Source: Cryphonectria parasitica EP155
Lineage: Eukaryota; Ascomycota; Sordariomycetes; Diaporthales; Cryphonectriaceae
Direction of reading: 5' to 3'
DNA: 64,000 nucleotides
Assembly: GCF_011745365.1 (NCBI RefSeq)
Contig: NW_024468913.1
Coordinates: 1,488,001 to 1,552,000, forward strand
Both the position numbers and the translations under genes were made by a program. How positions within the stretch are numbered: position 1 is the first letter of the stretch; every line of letters starts with the position of its first letter. Below, piece by piece: positions 21,660-33,294 of the stretch. The notes below the pieces were generated by a model. The model had not been told where the DNA came from and searched no databases. It saw nothing but the letters and a program-made list of their open reading frames with translations.

Positions 21660-22404
21660 CCATCTTAGGGCTGCTGCTTTGCAATGGCTAGATACAGCCG
21701 GCCGAGAATAGGTAATGTGTGAGTGCCGCGTCAGCCGGATCGACCACACCCTCTTCTTCTAATTTTTTATTTTTTTTACCCTTCTCTCTGATTTTTATCT
21801 GTACCTTAATTCGCTGCTGAGATAGTACCAGTTGAGTCGGGGCCTGTCAGCAGGAGTCGATCGAATGGCCTAAGGCTTTTTGAATCCTTCGCAGGATGTG
21901 ACCTTTTGAGGGGGGTGGAGGGGGGAGGGAAGGAGGAGGAGGCAAGACTTCAGACGCGGGAGGAGCCTAGGGCGTGAGCGTGCTGGGCTTGGAGGATATA
22001 TCGGGCCCGGGAGTGGTTATTTTGTTTCTTTTTCTATTTGTATGACCAGCCCAAGTTGGGCGGTTAGGTTTCTGAGACGAGTTTGGGTCAGGCTGTGCTG
22101 TGCTGTGGTGCAGTTGGCCTAGAAGGAGGGAAAGGCGTGTGAGGGAGAAATGTTGCCTCTGGCGATTGCGGGTCCAATGAGACGAACGAGGAAAGCTAAT
22201 ATCAAGATTCTTTGGATCAGGATGGTAGCAGGGTGAAGAGATGTGTCTCACACATGTCGGCGAGGGTATTCGTAGTCTTCACATCTTGTTACCTGATGGA
22301 GATGTTCGCGTGCCGATCGCAACCTGCGGGACCTGTGCGTGGCATGTTCGGGACAGACGGATAGACAAACCTCCGAAGAGGGGGGCAGGCTTTGCCCTAT
22401 TCCT

Positions 22405-22410
<6 letters not shown>

Positions 22411-22440
<30 letters not shown>
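22411..22440. repeat. T30 homopolymer
   Basis: Uninterrupted run of 30 T. Confidence 0.95.
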
Positions 22441-22441
<1 letters not shown>

Positions 22442-25125
22442 GTTGGTTTTGTTTTTAGTCAGAAGCCAAATGTCCCTGGGAGCCGCAAGGTCTCATCTAG
22501 ATGCTCGACGCCGTCAGCAATGTGTGGTGCCGGGTCGGGTGGCCGTGTGGCCCTGCTGCTGCGTGCTGCCACTCGTCAGCTTACGGGCCCGCACAGCTTG
22601 TCCCTCTCTACTATGGTACACTGGGCCCTCCCTTCCCCGCCTCCCATCTTTTGACAGCGGGCTGTATGGCCCAAGGTGGTAGGAGGTCCACACGCCATCT
22701 TTCTACATCAAGCGGTAATGAATTGGGTCATGAGTACCCTTATTTCTGAGATGCTTTGTAAGAGAACATCATCATGATGTAAGTATTGCGGGTCTTTCTG
22801 AGACCAGTTGATGGGGAAGCAGGATTGGCAGTGTATCTCAAGTAAAACCCCCAGCGGTGTTCCCGTGAATACCAGTCAGCTTATACTATGGTAGAGGCCG
22901 GTCTGTCTGTCCGAATTGGTGGTGCCCTAAACTTGGAAGTTGATTGACACCACATTTAGTTTGTAACCCGGCCTGATCAAAGATGAATCCATCGAGGCGC
23001 TGTTGTCACAAAACGTCTGCGGGTGTAAAGTCTTGGAGGGAGAGGGGAAAAGGTTGTTTGCACCCGCCAGTATCTTCTCACAGCCTTTGTTGTCCGAGTT
23101 TGTATTAGGCAGTAACATTTGCTGTTCCATCCAGGTCGTACCATAGTACACAAATCCCTGGAGGCTTGTTACATGGATGTTCTCAATCAAGTATAGCATG
23201 CGGGCGCATAGTTGATCCCTCGGCAAAGTGTGTGCATGAAAGGAGAGATCTGCGTGCAGCAGCTCCCTCGAGATGGCGGACCGCAATCACGGTAACCAAT
23301 TGGGCGGCCGTAGCCGCACCAAGGTGGACAACCCCAGTTCCCACATCAGATGCGCGGCCGCCTGGGGTTGATTATCAGACCTTGCAGGAAGGAGATGGAG
23401 GGTGGTTATAAAATTGCAGGCCGTACTTGAAACGAAACGAAACGAAACGAGTCGAGACGGGAGGGAAAAAGAATTGAATTAGCAGTAGAAAGAAACGGCA
23501 ACCGAGCAAGATGAGAGTCGGGGGCAAACACATCTCTAAGGCACCGACAAATATTACTCGCTTCCTTCGACTTTACTGCTTTACTGAACGTGGTCAGTAC
23601 AGACAGAAGGGTGTGTTGATTTTTTGCATAGCTTGACAGGCTCAAAGTTGTACAAAGCCAGATCCATGAGACAGCAGATCACTACGGCACCACTTGGCGA
23701 GCCGGAGGCCGTAGGCGAATGTCCATGTCCATTTGACATGTTGGTAAAGCCATGACATGTGATGAGTACATTATTTTTTTTTTGAGACATCCATGGAATG
23801 CGGCGAGCACTCTAAGTGTAAAAAGGTTACCACACACGGGTTGGTGCAAGTTTTTTCGAAGCAGCTACTAACGTGCGTCCCACCAACGCATCATCACCAA
23901 CGGCGGGCCGACTTGGTAGGATATTGAAATGGTACAGTCATCGTGAGTTATCCCAGCCCATCTCGGCATTGAAATAGGTTTGTTGCCACTCCATTGGCCC
24001 TCACGCAGACCAACGGAGTGGCAAACATGGCTCGTGATCTCAGTTATCCATGAGTCGGCGTGCTGAGGCGTGTGTGTGTGTGTGTGCTTTGTCGTGCAGA
24101 AAGCCCGGCGCAAGATGTATCTCCTTGCAGTTCAGTGCCGGTGGATCCGCGGACTCTAGAGCTTGTCTCGGTGACCCCATGGTCCAGGCTGTCTATCGAT
24201 GGATTAGCCCGTTCTCGGCCACTGGCGAAAGGAGTGGTGTTGGCGAGAGGAATGTGCCTGAAGGAGTTGATGGCGGCAATCCCACGGCCCATTCTGCCAT
24301 GCTATCGTCCCAGAATGAAATCTACCCAAGAATCGCGTGAGGTCCGACGCGGAGAGGTCCGAGGAAGACAGGAGATGACAGTCTGAGAGACGAAAACGTC
24401 TTTCGCAAGAAGGTCCGTCGCTTTGCCTTCTCAACAGAAAAAGGTGGGAGCGTGCCTAGGACTGGGGTCTGGACTGCCCAAGAGGATGGCCTGTCCGTCT
24501 AGATCCTGGCACATCGTGAGCATGGACGTAGGTGACACTTTTATCTCCGTGGGGAAGGAAAAAGAAAGAAGAAAAAAAGGATCGAGAAACAAGCTGGTCT
24601 CGATTACTAAATCAAGGTGTTGGTCGCGGCCGAGGTTGGCCAGCCCTCTGGTGAGGCAGGCCGAGAGGGGTCGAGGAAGCTGACTATCCTTGGTGCACAT
24701 GTCAAACTCCCTGTATCCTTTTGGCCGGTGCCTGCGAAAAGCCAGAGTCCACAAGCGACTATCTGTCGTGGTGGAGAGAGAGGTATATACGTATATCCAT
24801 GTTCCCTTCATTCCATCTCGGTGTAATTCTCTCGGAGGGAAGGGGCACGGCCAAGAAAGAACCAATCGGACGGAGACAGGCTGTCGTCTCCAAAACGATG
24901 GAGCATCAGGCTGCCAGCTTGTCAGTCAGTCAGTCTATCAGTCTATCGTCAGATGGAAGATAGCTACAGTTTGAGGGTCACTGGGTGGGTGGGTGGATTG
25001 ATAGGTTAGTTTGTAAGAGCTGGGGCTGGACGAGGACGCGATATGTGGCATCGTCTTTCATGTTTAGGTTCTTGCTGGAGCCAGGTTCGTCCAAAATAGT
25101 TTCGATGCGAGGAAAGGAACGTCTT

Positions 25126-25157
25126 AGCGCTCTTTAGCGCCTCTAGCGCTTGAGCGC
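25126..25157. promoter_or_regulatory. Cluster of four AGCGC boxes
   Basis: AGCGC occurs at 25126, 25136, 25145 and 25153, at 8-10 bp spacing on one strand. A candidate multi-site protein-binding element; no factor is assigned. Confidence 0.35.
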
Positions 25158-28100
25158 GGATGTTGGCTGGGTCATTTGTGGGTATTCAGCCCATCTGAAC
25201 CCCTCCTTTGTGCCTGGATTTGGCAAGGACGGCCTAGACAAGAGTCCTTGCCAACTTTCTCTCGACACGGCCCGCAGCGGGGAAAAGGCAGGAGCACTGT
25301 TCACCTTCTTGCCTGGGTTGATGGCACCAACGGCCGCCGTACCTGCCAAGCCTGGGGCAGTTAGTACAGTAAATAGCAGTAACAGCACGCTGAGATGGGT
25401 ACCAAGTAAATCTGACTACCATGAGTGGATTCAATGCGACATCATCAGCACAGAAAGACCCTCTGCCAACCTCGCATCGTCGCCCATCACACCGCCTGCG
25501 ATAAGGGACCAGTTCACGTGCCATTCTCGCTCTTCATTCTGGTCCCTTGTGGACCAATCAATCTCTCTTCGAGCTCAGCACCGAGATTGGATCATTAAAC
25601 CTCCAAGGCCTACGTGATGATGAGATGACGTGCTCTCCCTCGTCTTGTTGAGCGTTTCGTTACTATTACTATCTTGAGAATCGGCAGGCAAGAAGAAAAG
25701 ATCGAGGCCAAACGAGGAGAGTAGACAGACTCTCTGCTATGGTACACGATTTGATTAGCTGGACCACCAACCGAGCTGGTCACAGTATTCATCGTGCAAT
25801 ACATTGCGCTTCTCGAGCTCCACTCTCCATCCTTGAGGATCCAGCCTTTCCTCCTAGATGCCGATCACATTTGCCCATGCACGCCATGCCATGCCATGCC
25901 CCTTCCCCACCCTGCTCGTTCGAATGGATTCCCAGATTCGCGGGTGGCCAGCGCTGCGACCGCGTGGGTTTCTTGTACCACCGGAGAAAACACAGACCAC
26001 ACTCAGATTCTCACGTCTGCTGCAGCCCAGCAAGCATCACACAAGTCGCCGGACTTGACATTGTTGCAGATCGGGGCTGCCCGCCAGGAAAATTGAGCCT
26101 GACCTGACCCGACCTGAAATGGTGTGTGGTTACTGGAGCTGAAGACGGCTTGTCTGCTTCGTCTCTGGCTAGCTCTGGACCCCTCTTGAGAGCGGACCTG
26201 CAGCTTCTGGGCTGGCTCACAGCTGTCGGTGGTAGCTGTGGTGGTGTCAGTGCTCACGGCAGTGTACACAACTTTACCTGCTTACGTAGTTGTACTATGG
26301 TACATGCCAATCGCTGAATGGAGGCTGTGTGTCCACGCTTCGACCAGCCTCAGCGCTAACATGTCCACATGAACAGATCGTCCCTGGTCCGCTTCACCGT
26401 ATTTCATTGCATGGCACTAATACGACAGTACATCACCTATCGCGAACCGCCCCCACACTCGTCTTGGCCGAACCCTCCGCCGGCTGGTACTGAAGCTGTT
26501 GCCTGGATATGCAGGTTGAGATCATCGCACACACAACAGCCTGTGTAGGGGCTATTGGACCTCTCAGACAGATGCGAGATTCGTCGCTGCCTGAATGTCT
26601 GGAAGCATGCGAGGCCGACAGCAGCAGGTCGACAAGCAGGCGTGGGAAAGGGTGCTTGCTTACGATTACGAAGCATCGATCGATCTGTACAGGTGCTTAC
26701 TGCTGGCATGATGGCGCCAGCAACCCGAAGATCCGAGGACGTAATGAGCCAGGCTACCACCGTCCCAGCATTCAAAGACAGTACCTGGATGCATGCAACG
26801 GTGTTTCATTGTCGACACCCTGTGGCGGCGGTGGACTCAGGCTGCTACTTGAATTGTGCAAAAGGTTACAGCCCTAAATCGTCGCAACAGTTCGTTTGTG
26901 TGGAACCTGGCGGAGCGGGTGCTGCATTGTAGCACCCTAAGTTGAGGAGACACGCATTCGTTGCCATCATCAGCGTACGACGAGTTGCCATGATACAAAG
27001 GCACATTCGAAGACAGACCAGCTCGAGTAACGTTGCGAAGAGTCTTGAGTGATGCTTTCGTTCAACCATATCGGATGTCCTTTTTGCTCAGGGCGTCGTC
27101 CAGGCTGTGTTTCTACGACCCTGCAGGTGCTGCGCACTCGGCAGGCCCAAATACTACATACAGCCTTGCCCGGACTTCCGCCCTTCGACAAGAAGCTCGG
27201 TGAGGGTGTTCTCTTCACTCTGATTGCTAGTATCTGGATATGCGTGCCGGAGACACAGTCGTAATGCAAGTTCCGACGCGCGCTGGGGACTTCAATCTCG
27301 GCTGGGATGCCAGTTGTGACATTATCTGCACGGCCCCAGAATCCTCCAGACGCAGGACCCCTTGAATCTGTCGCTGCGATCTCTGACGGAAGCCTGAACT
27401 TTGTCGAATGTCAACGGCCGCGGAGCTCTAGACAACCACCCTTTTTCGCCTTGTCTGCTTCGCTGTGCTCGCGGCGCGCAAGATCTTGACCTACGTATCT
27501 CACGATGGTTTCTTATGCGAAAGGTGCGGAGACACACACACGACAGGGGCCCTCCCTCGAGGCAGGCCGTCAGACGGCCAGCGCTGATTGATAAAAATAT
27601 CAGGCTTTTCTGCGGGGCGGAAAGGTACATGGGCAGCAGCATGCCTGGGCCGATCTCTGGCTCCTGCGCCTCACTGGCCAAGCCTCCTTGGTAGGTAGGG
27701 GACGCAGACCCCAACCGCGAACCCTGTCTGTGCTGGGCTCAACCCATCCCTGCGAAGACAGACATGATGCTGCATCTGACAGATGGAGACATGCCATGTA
27801 TCTTTGTACTGTATAGTCTCACGAGCCAGCCCTATGACTATGTGCTCACAGATATCCCGATGAGACAGTCCAGCCACCTCATCATGGTGAGCGAGCTGCT
27901 CGAGAGTTCTGATCTCATCCTCTCTACGCTTATGCCAGGTCGATATGGAAACTAACACAACATTGATGGAGAGAAACTTGTGTCGGCAGGAGGGAATGGA
28001 GGAGGGAGACGGGAGGGCATGGTGCCGCTGCAGAAAAAGCATCCGTCAATGAGTTGAATACGGGCTACCTGGTAGGAGCTGTACCTCGGTCCTAGCCGTA

Positions 28101-28780
28101 GTTTGTCCCGCTTGTCCTCGCTGCTGATGCTACTCTTGCGCAGGCCTTCGTCGTGGGACGGACGGGTCGCCAGGTGGGTGGCCGAGTCCCCTGCACCACA
28201 CCCACCCGAACGATGTAACCCAAGAATGGAAGTCGAGATGACCTATCTGGCATGGGAGACAAAACGACCTGCATCCCACATCTCACGACTCCTCGCGCCT
28301 CTTAGCTAGCACAGGACCCTCCCTCCTCTGGTCTTCGCCTTTGTAACCCAACCCATCCCACAACCAAACCTCCTTCTTCCTCCATACGCCAACTTCCGTG
28401 TCTCGAATATCTTATCATATACCAGCGACGTGACTTTTGTCCATAGGCCTGCATAAGCCACCCGAAACACCAACTCTAGGAGAAACAAGATCACACTCTC
28501 GAGACACTTGCATACTCGAGGTTGGATTTCCGGCCCCCATCCTGCGCTCTGCTGGCGACCACCCCCACGCCTGCAATACATGTCTGCCAGGAGACTAGGG
28601 GCCCTTCCTATATACCTCTACCTCCTCCGCCCTCTCATCTTCCTCCCCCGATTTTCTTTTTCTTGCCCCCTTTGCTTTCTTCACTTTCACTCCCCTCACT
28701 CTCCTCTTCGCATGCAAGGCGGACACACAGCTCTAGTGAGACGCGGCGAAGGCGAGTTTGTGAGAGTGTGAAGCACGAGA

Positions 28781-31700
28781 ATGTCTCGGCCTGGGTTCAG
28801 CATCCGCAAGCTTATCAACAACCCCCATCGGTCTCCGGGATCTGATGATTCCAACGAAGTGGCCTTCGAGTGCTCCAGCGCCAAGTCGATCCGGGTGCAG
28901 TACGAGCTAGAGCAATACCAGATACAACAGATCCAGAAGGCAGCACGCCACCAGCCAAGACACCAATCATCATGGGTGCATAGCCACTCGTCATCGTCGT
29001 CGTCATCGCCAAAGAAGACAGGCCCAAAGAAGGTTCCGAAGCCTATCGCCATTGACAGGCATACCGACGGAGGAGTGAGGGCGCAAGGTGCCAGTACCGG
29101 CCGGAGAAACTCGACACCTCACGCAAAATCCTCTTCCTCCTCCCTCGCAGGTCGCATCAGCCCTGCGGCTCCCCTATCAGCGCGAATACTAGGCGCCGTG
29201 TCGTGTCCGTTCTGCGCTGGTGGCCGCGGTCAGCAGCAGCATCATCATCATCATCATCACTGTCAACACCTCGACGTCTCCCACACAGCTGGCAGTGTCT
29301 TGACGCCATCTCAGAGCCCTCGACTTGCGGCAACGTTGCCGTCGGACTGGGTGAGCCCAGTGAGCACCCCTTCATCAGCACCATTAACAAAGAAGGCGCC
29401 TTCGCAGGACGCGAGCATGTGGCTGCCAAGTCCTGGACTTCGGAGTGGTAGCCGTGGCCTGCGGTCGTCGCAGACGGCAGCCGTCATCCACACGCAGAAT
29501 GTCCCAGTCAAGACGCCTACCATCACTAGAACCTTTGCCGATGCCACCACGATCGGCCCTCCCAGTGGGAGCGAATTTGGCATGAATGGACCTTCACCGC
29601 ATCACTCCACGTTCGTCAATGGCGTGCCCAGTCCACCTCTGGATCCTCAGGATATTCACAGCGGGCCGATGGTTGGAAGCAATGGGGACCTGAGGGAGGT
29701 CCCTTCTGATTCGAATCTATCATCCGCGACAGAGGGGACCTGGTTTCTTACCGAGCCCGAGGGAGGAGAGGGCGGGGTGACCGACAGTGTTCAGCAGCTG
29801 ATCCGGCAGACGGACGAGGCCTTCAAAGCGGTCAATTCAGCTCTGGACGAGGCCAAGCGGGTATCACGCTCGCCAACGCCACCAACAGAGCCCAAAAATG
29901 CCTCGGAGAACTTGCAGCAAGCACCAAAGCCCCTGCATACTGTTCAGGCCCCGCAGATGCCTCCGCTGCGGACCTTTCCGGTCGCCAGCAGCCAAGAGGC
30001 CGTGCCTGCTGCTTCCCAGAACCAGTTGATGTCTCCCATGTCTCCAACATCAGGGGCCGGTCGTGGGACAGTCTTGTCCCCAAGGAAAGGCCTCAAGTCT
30101 CCTTTTCCCTTGTCGCCGTCGCCACAGATTCCCAGAACGCCCACCCGTGGATCTTCTATCCACAAGCCAAAGAGAGGATCAAAGTCGCCGACAGTCAGGA
30201 CACAACGCGCCGCGTCGTATGACTCGTCCCCTTCCTCGAGGAAAGTTGCTGCTACTGGTTCGCCACCATTGAAGGGCGGCAGCATGCACCGCCACCAGCA
30301 CTCTTATCATCGCTCCCTCTCGCGGCTGAATCTGGCGGCCGACAAGGTCACCGACAGGCTTTTTGAGGGACGCGCGGGCCGATTTGGCTTCCATAAGATT
30401 GAAGCCGACGAGGTGATCACGCCCGACCAGGTTCAGGAGTTCAGGAAGACCAGACTTGCAAAGGCCGAGGCCGAGGCCAAAGCTGAGGAGGCCAGGGCCG
30501 AGGCGAAGAGGCAGGTCTCCAGCGAGACGTTGCGCAGCAGGTCGGCAAGCACCAGCACGCAGTGCTCGAGCGAAGCCACCGATGCCGATACCACACTCGT
30601 TGAGCCGTCGTATGCCCAGAACCAGCCGTCCAGAATGGGGAACCCGGGCACCAACGCCAGCGCAGTGTCTCCGGCTGCTGATCTGTCCACACCAAGGGCC
30701 TCCGAATTCAACAGGAACGTCATGAACCAAGCATCAGCCAGCAGCACATCAGACGAGACGATAAGGACAGGGCAAAATCTGCTCGCCACACCTCCTCCTA
30801 CTCCCCCACAGTTACCCTTGACAACGTTTCCCTCGACATTTGCGCCGCGAGGAGCAAACACAGGGGACGATGAAACCACCACGCACCCGAGCAGTGTTGT
30901 TGGACCAACCACCAGATCGTCCCGGCGGCCATCGCACAGTCGCGCCAACTCATCATTGTCACATCTCCCTCTGCTGCCTACCATCCCTGAAGTAAGGATT
31001 ACGGCGCCAGAGGCTAGCGACAGCAGCAGCAGGCAGTCTCAGCAGGAGGGACAAGACAACACAACTGAAGAGTATGAAGACCAATCTGCGACACCAAAGG
31101 CCAGAACCGGCGCATTTTTTGAAGATGATGGAGAGCACATATTCTTCGCGTCGACACCGTGCACAGTGACCAAGCCTGCGTTCCAGCACGGACGCATCCG
31201 CCTCGCCAAGGCCGATCTCGTCAATGCTGGCACAATCAACTCGCTCGAGTCCAAACTAATGACATCGCCTGACGAGACCATGGACTGGATCGCGTTCCAG
31301 ATGGCAATCCTGGGCGGAGCGGGTGACCTCTTCAGCGACCCAAACGACTTTCTGTCCCGTGACGCGCAGGAGGAGCTGGCCGATGACCTGTGTGACTGGT
31401 TCGAGGACCTCGGGTTTTCCAACAGCATGCTGGGCTCCCTGGTAAAGAGGGAACAGCCCCCAGCTCCTCGGACCCTCACCTCTGCCGCGCCCTTGACCCC
31501 GCAGACAGACTCGACGGGCACGCCAGAGTCAGTCAACCTGGTCTTCCGGGAACGCCAGGCCAGCATCGACAGCCGGTCCTCCAGCCCGGAGTCCAAGTCC
31601 AGCGACGAGATTCCCGACAACGAGGTGCCGGAGACGGTGCAGCAGCAGGTCCACAACCTGCCCATTCCCCTCGTGTCGGAGCATCCGTCCGGGTACTGGA

Positions 31701-32116
31701 ACCAGCAGCTGCCGCAGCAGCAGGGCGCCAATGGCAGCAGCAGACCCTCGCGCAAGACCTCTTCGACGTCGGACCGCGGGCTCAAGCGTTGGACGCTCGA
31801 GGGCCATCCCAAGCGCTACCAGGGGCCCGGGATCGATGTGCTCAAGGCCAACACGCTCCCGCTCAAGAAGAGCGGCGGCCAGCACCTCTCGCCCAAGCCG
31901 CTCCCGCGCACACCCAAGTCTGGGCGCCTGGGGTCGCTGCGGGAGAGCATGGTCAGCCTCCCGCAGAGCCCGATGCTGGACCTGGTCATGACGACCGCGG
32001 TCGACGGCAGCAAGGAGTTTGTGCCGATGGGATATAACCTGGGCCATGATCTGGGCGACTTTCTGAAGTGGGAATCGGAGCATGTCTATGCGTCAGGCTT
32101 CTATGGCTCTGATTAG
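28781..32116 (+). CDS. Large Ser/Pro-rich protein of unknown function, 1,111 aa
   Basis: Single-exon gene started at ATG 28781, which has an in-frame stop just upstream. I do not recognise a named domain. The N-terminus (MSRPGFSIRKLINNPH) is basic. Most of the protein is low-complexity Ser/Thr/Pro with many SP/TP sites. A His-rich run lies near residue 150. A charged Ala/Glu/Lys helix (AKAEAEAKAEEARAEAKRQ) near residues 557-575 is a likely coiled coil. The ordered part seems to be C-terminal, from about residue 780. It has the hydrophobic/acidic block MDWIAFQMAILGGAGDLF and CDWFEDLGF (residues about 825-880) and an end region LGHDLGDFLKWESEHVYASG. The pattern suggests a phosphorylated scaffold or regulator, but no function can be assigned. 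It follows a 7.8-kb gene-free interval. Confidence 0.85.
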   Translation: MSRPGFSIRKLINNPHRSPGSDDSNEVAFECSSAKSIRVQYELEQYQIQQIQKAARHQPRHQSSWVHSHSSSSSSSPKKTGPKKVPKPIAIDRHTDGGVRAQGASTGRRNSTPHAKSSSSSLAGRISPAAPLSARILGAVSCPFCAGGRGQQQHHHHHHHCQHLDVSHTAGSVLTPSQSPRLAATLPSDWVSPVSTPSSAPLTKKAPSQDASMWLPSPGLRSGSRGLRSSQTAAVIHTQNVPVKTPTITRTFADATTIGPPSGSEFGMNGPSPHHSTFVNGVPSPPLDPQDIHSGPMVGSNGDLREVPSDSNLSSATEGTWFLTEPEGGEGGVTDSVQQLIRQTDEAFKAVNSALDEAKRVSRSPTPPTEPKNASENLQQAPKPLHTVQAPQMPPLRTFPVASSQEAVPAASQNQLMSPMSPTSGAGRGTVLSPRKGLKSPFPLSPSPQIPRTPTRGSSIHKPKRGSKSPTVRTQRAASYDSSPSSRKVAATGSPPLKGGSMHRHQHSYHRSLSRLNLAADKVTDRLFEGRAGRFGFHKIEADEVITPDQVQEFRKTRLAKAEAEAKAEEARAEAKRQVSSETLRSRSASTSTQCSSEATDADTTLVEPSYAQNQPSRMGNPGTNASAVSPAADLSTPRASEFNRNVMNQASASSTSDETIRTGQNLLATPPPTPPQLPLTTFPSTFAPRGANTGDDETTTHPSSVVGPTTRSSRRPSHSRANSSLSHLPLLPTIPEVRITAPEASDSSSRQSQQEGQDNTTEEYEDQSATPKARTGAFFEDDGEHIFFASTPCTVTKPAFQHGRIRLAKADLVNAGTINSLESKLMTSPDETMDWIAFQMAILGGAGDLFSDPNDFLSRDAQEELADDLCDWFEDLGFSNSMLGSLVKREQPPAPRTLTSAAPLTPQTDSTGTPESVNLVFRERQASIDSRSSSPESKSSDEIPDNEVPETVQQQVHNLPIPLVSEHPSGYWNQQLPQQQGANGSSRPSRKTSSTSDRGLKRWTLEGHPKRYQGPGIDVLKANTLPLKKSGGQHLSPKPLPRTPKSGRLGSLRESMVSLPQSPMLDLVMTTAVDGSKEFVPMGYNLGHDLGDFLKWESEHVYASGFYGSD

Positions 32117-33294
32117 ACGTATAAATCATGTCAAAGAGGAGGACAAGAAGGACCAGAAGGACAAGAATAGACAAACAGCAGGGACATGCCCCAAGATGTG
32201 GGCAAATTTGAAGCACAGACGAGGATGATGTACAAATGAATTCTTCGGCGGCTCATGATACCAATACTATACTTTCTTTTTACTTACTGTTTCTGTGCCT
32301 CAAATACTCGCCCTCTCTTTCTTTCCGTCTCTCTCTTGTTCTAAAGTTTCCCTTACCTCCACGATTATATGAACTTACATGCATGTAATATATTTTAGAG
32401 TCTGGCCCATGCAGAGCATGGAGGTTGCTTTGCGTGAGTTTTCTCCGGCAGAGTTTTGATCTGATATGAGCTTCGTGTATGTATGGGCGGAATGGAAAAG
32501 GGGGAAAAAGCAGAACGGCTATTGATATGATGAAACTGTGGATTTAAGAGTATGTAGATTGGTATGAAGAAGCGAAAGGGCGAAGGGCGCAACGTTGGAT
32601 TAGAGAGCATAGTAGCAGTATTCCTACTAGAAAGGGTACATTGGGCTAAACAAACAAATATTAGAAGGAAAAGAAACAGGAAGAGAAAATGAGAGGCAAA
32701 TGTAGTCTGTCACTCAAAGTTGCCGTGTACCGTTGGGGCCCTGCTCTGCTGTAGTTAGCGCCCCTGCCCACTGACTTCGTGGCTCATGCGTCACTTGGGG
32801 CACTGTAAGACCTCCTAACAACGTTGGACACACAATACTAACACTGTAAGGAAGCTTGAGTGTACTAACTGCCAACGCGCGACTTGAACGCGTCGCACAC
32901 TGCACTTCACTTGTGCACTTGACTACATACACACTTCTACAATGTTGCAGTCAACAGCTTGACTCTGAATCTTTTTCAAACCTACCTACCACCTCTGCGT
33001 CCCGCGCTCATCACAGAGCGACTAATAACAAAACATCATCACTAGGCGAACATATTCTTTTTTTCCTCAAAACATTCGCTTTATTCTGCAGCGGTTCGTT
33101 CATTCATACATGTACGCACATTCATTCTACAACTCTTCCAACCCTTGAAAAAAGAAAACAGAAGCAGAGGAAAGTGGGGGAAAGAAGGACAACTTGAAGA
33201 GGAAGGCCGTCGTCGTGTGGAAGGCCATCTACAACCCAGACGTTCACAGTATTAAAACGCACGCACTTCTGCCTTTTCACCAACAACCCACACC
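32117..33294. other. Intergenic between the Ser/Pro-rich gene and CDC26
   Basis: 3' flank of the upstream gene and promoter/leader of CDC26. No gene is seen. Confidence 0.5.

Larger units (their letters stand above)
20970..28780. other. 7.8-kb gene desert upstream of the large Ser/Pro-rich gene
   Basis: I see no supported gene on either strand. Open frames are short, often open on both strands, and mostly begin at non-ATG codons. The interval holds an A24 run (21636-21659), a T30 run (22411-22440), GT microsatellites (20976-20997 and about 24069-24088), a GAAAC-type repeat (about 23429-23450) and a CAGT repeat (about 24921-24938). It also has a cluster of AGCGC boxes (25126-25157) and several copies of a TACTATGGTAC motif. 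It may contain long promoter or leader sequence for the gene at 28781, or unannotated non-coding transcripts. Confidence 0.55.

Noticed and set aside
26509..26932. Overlapping plus-strand frames with several Cys residues, considered as a secreted effector
   Set aside because: No signal peptide at the start, no consistent splice joins, and the opposite strand is equally open.
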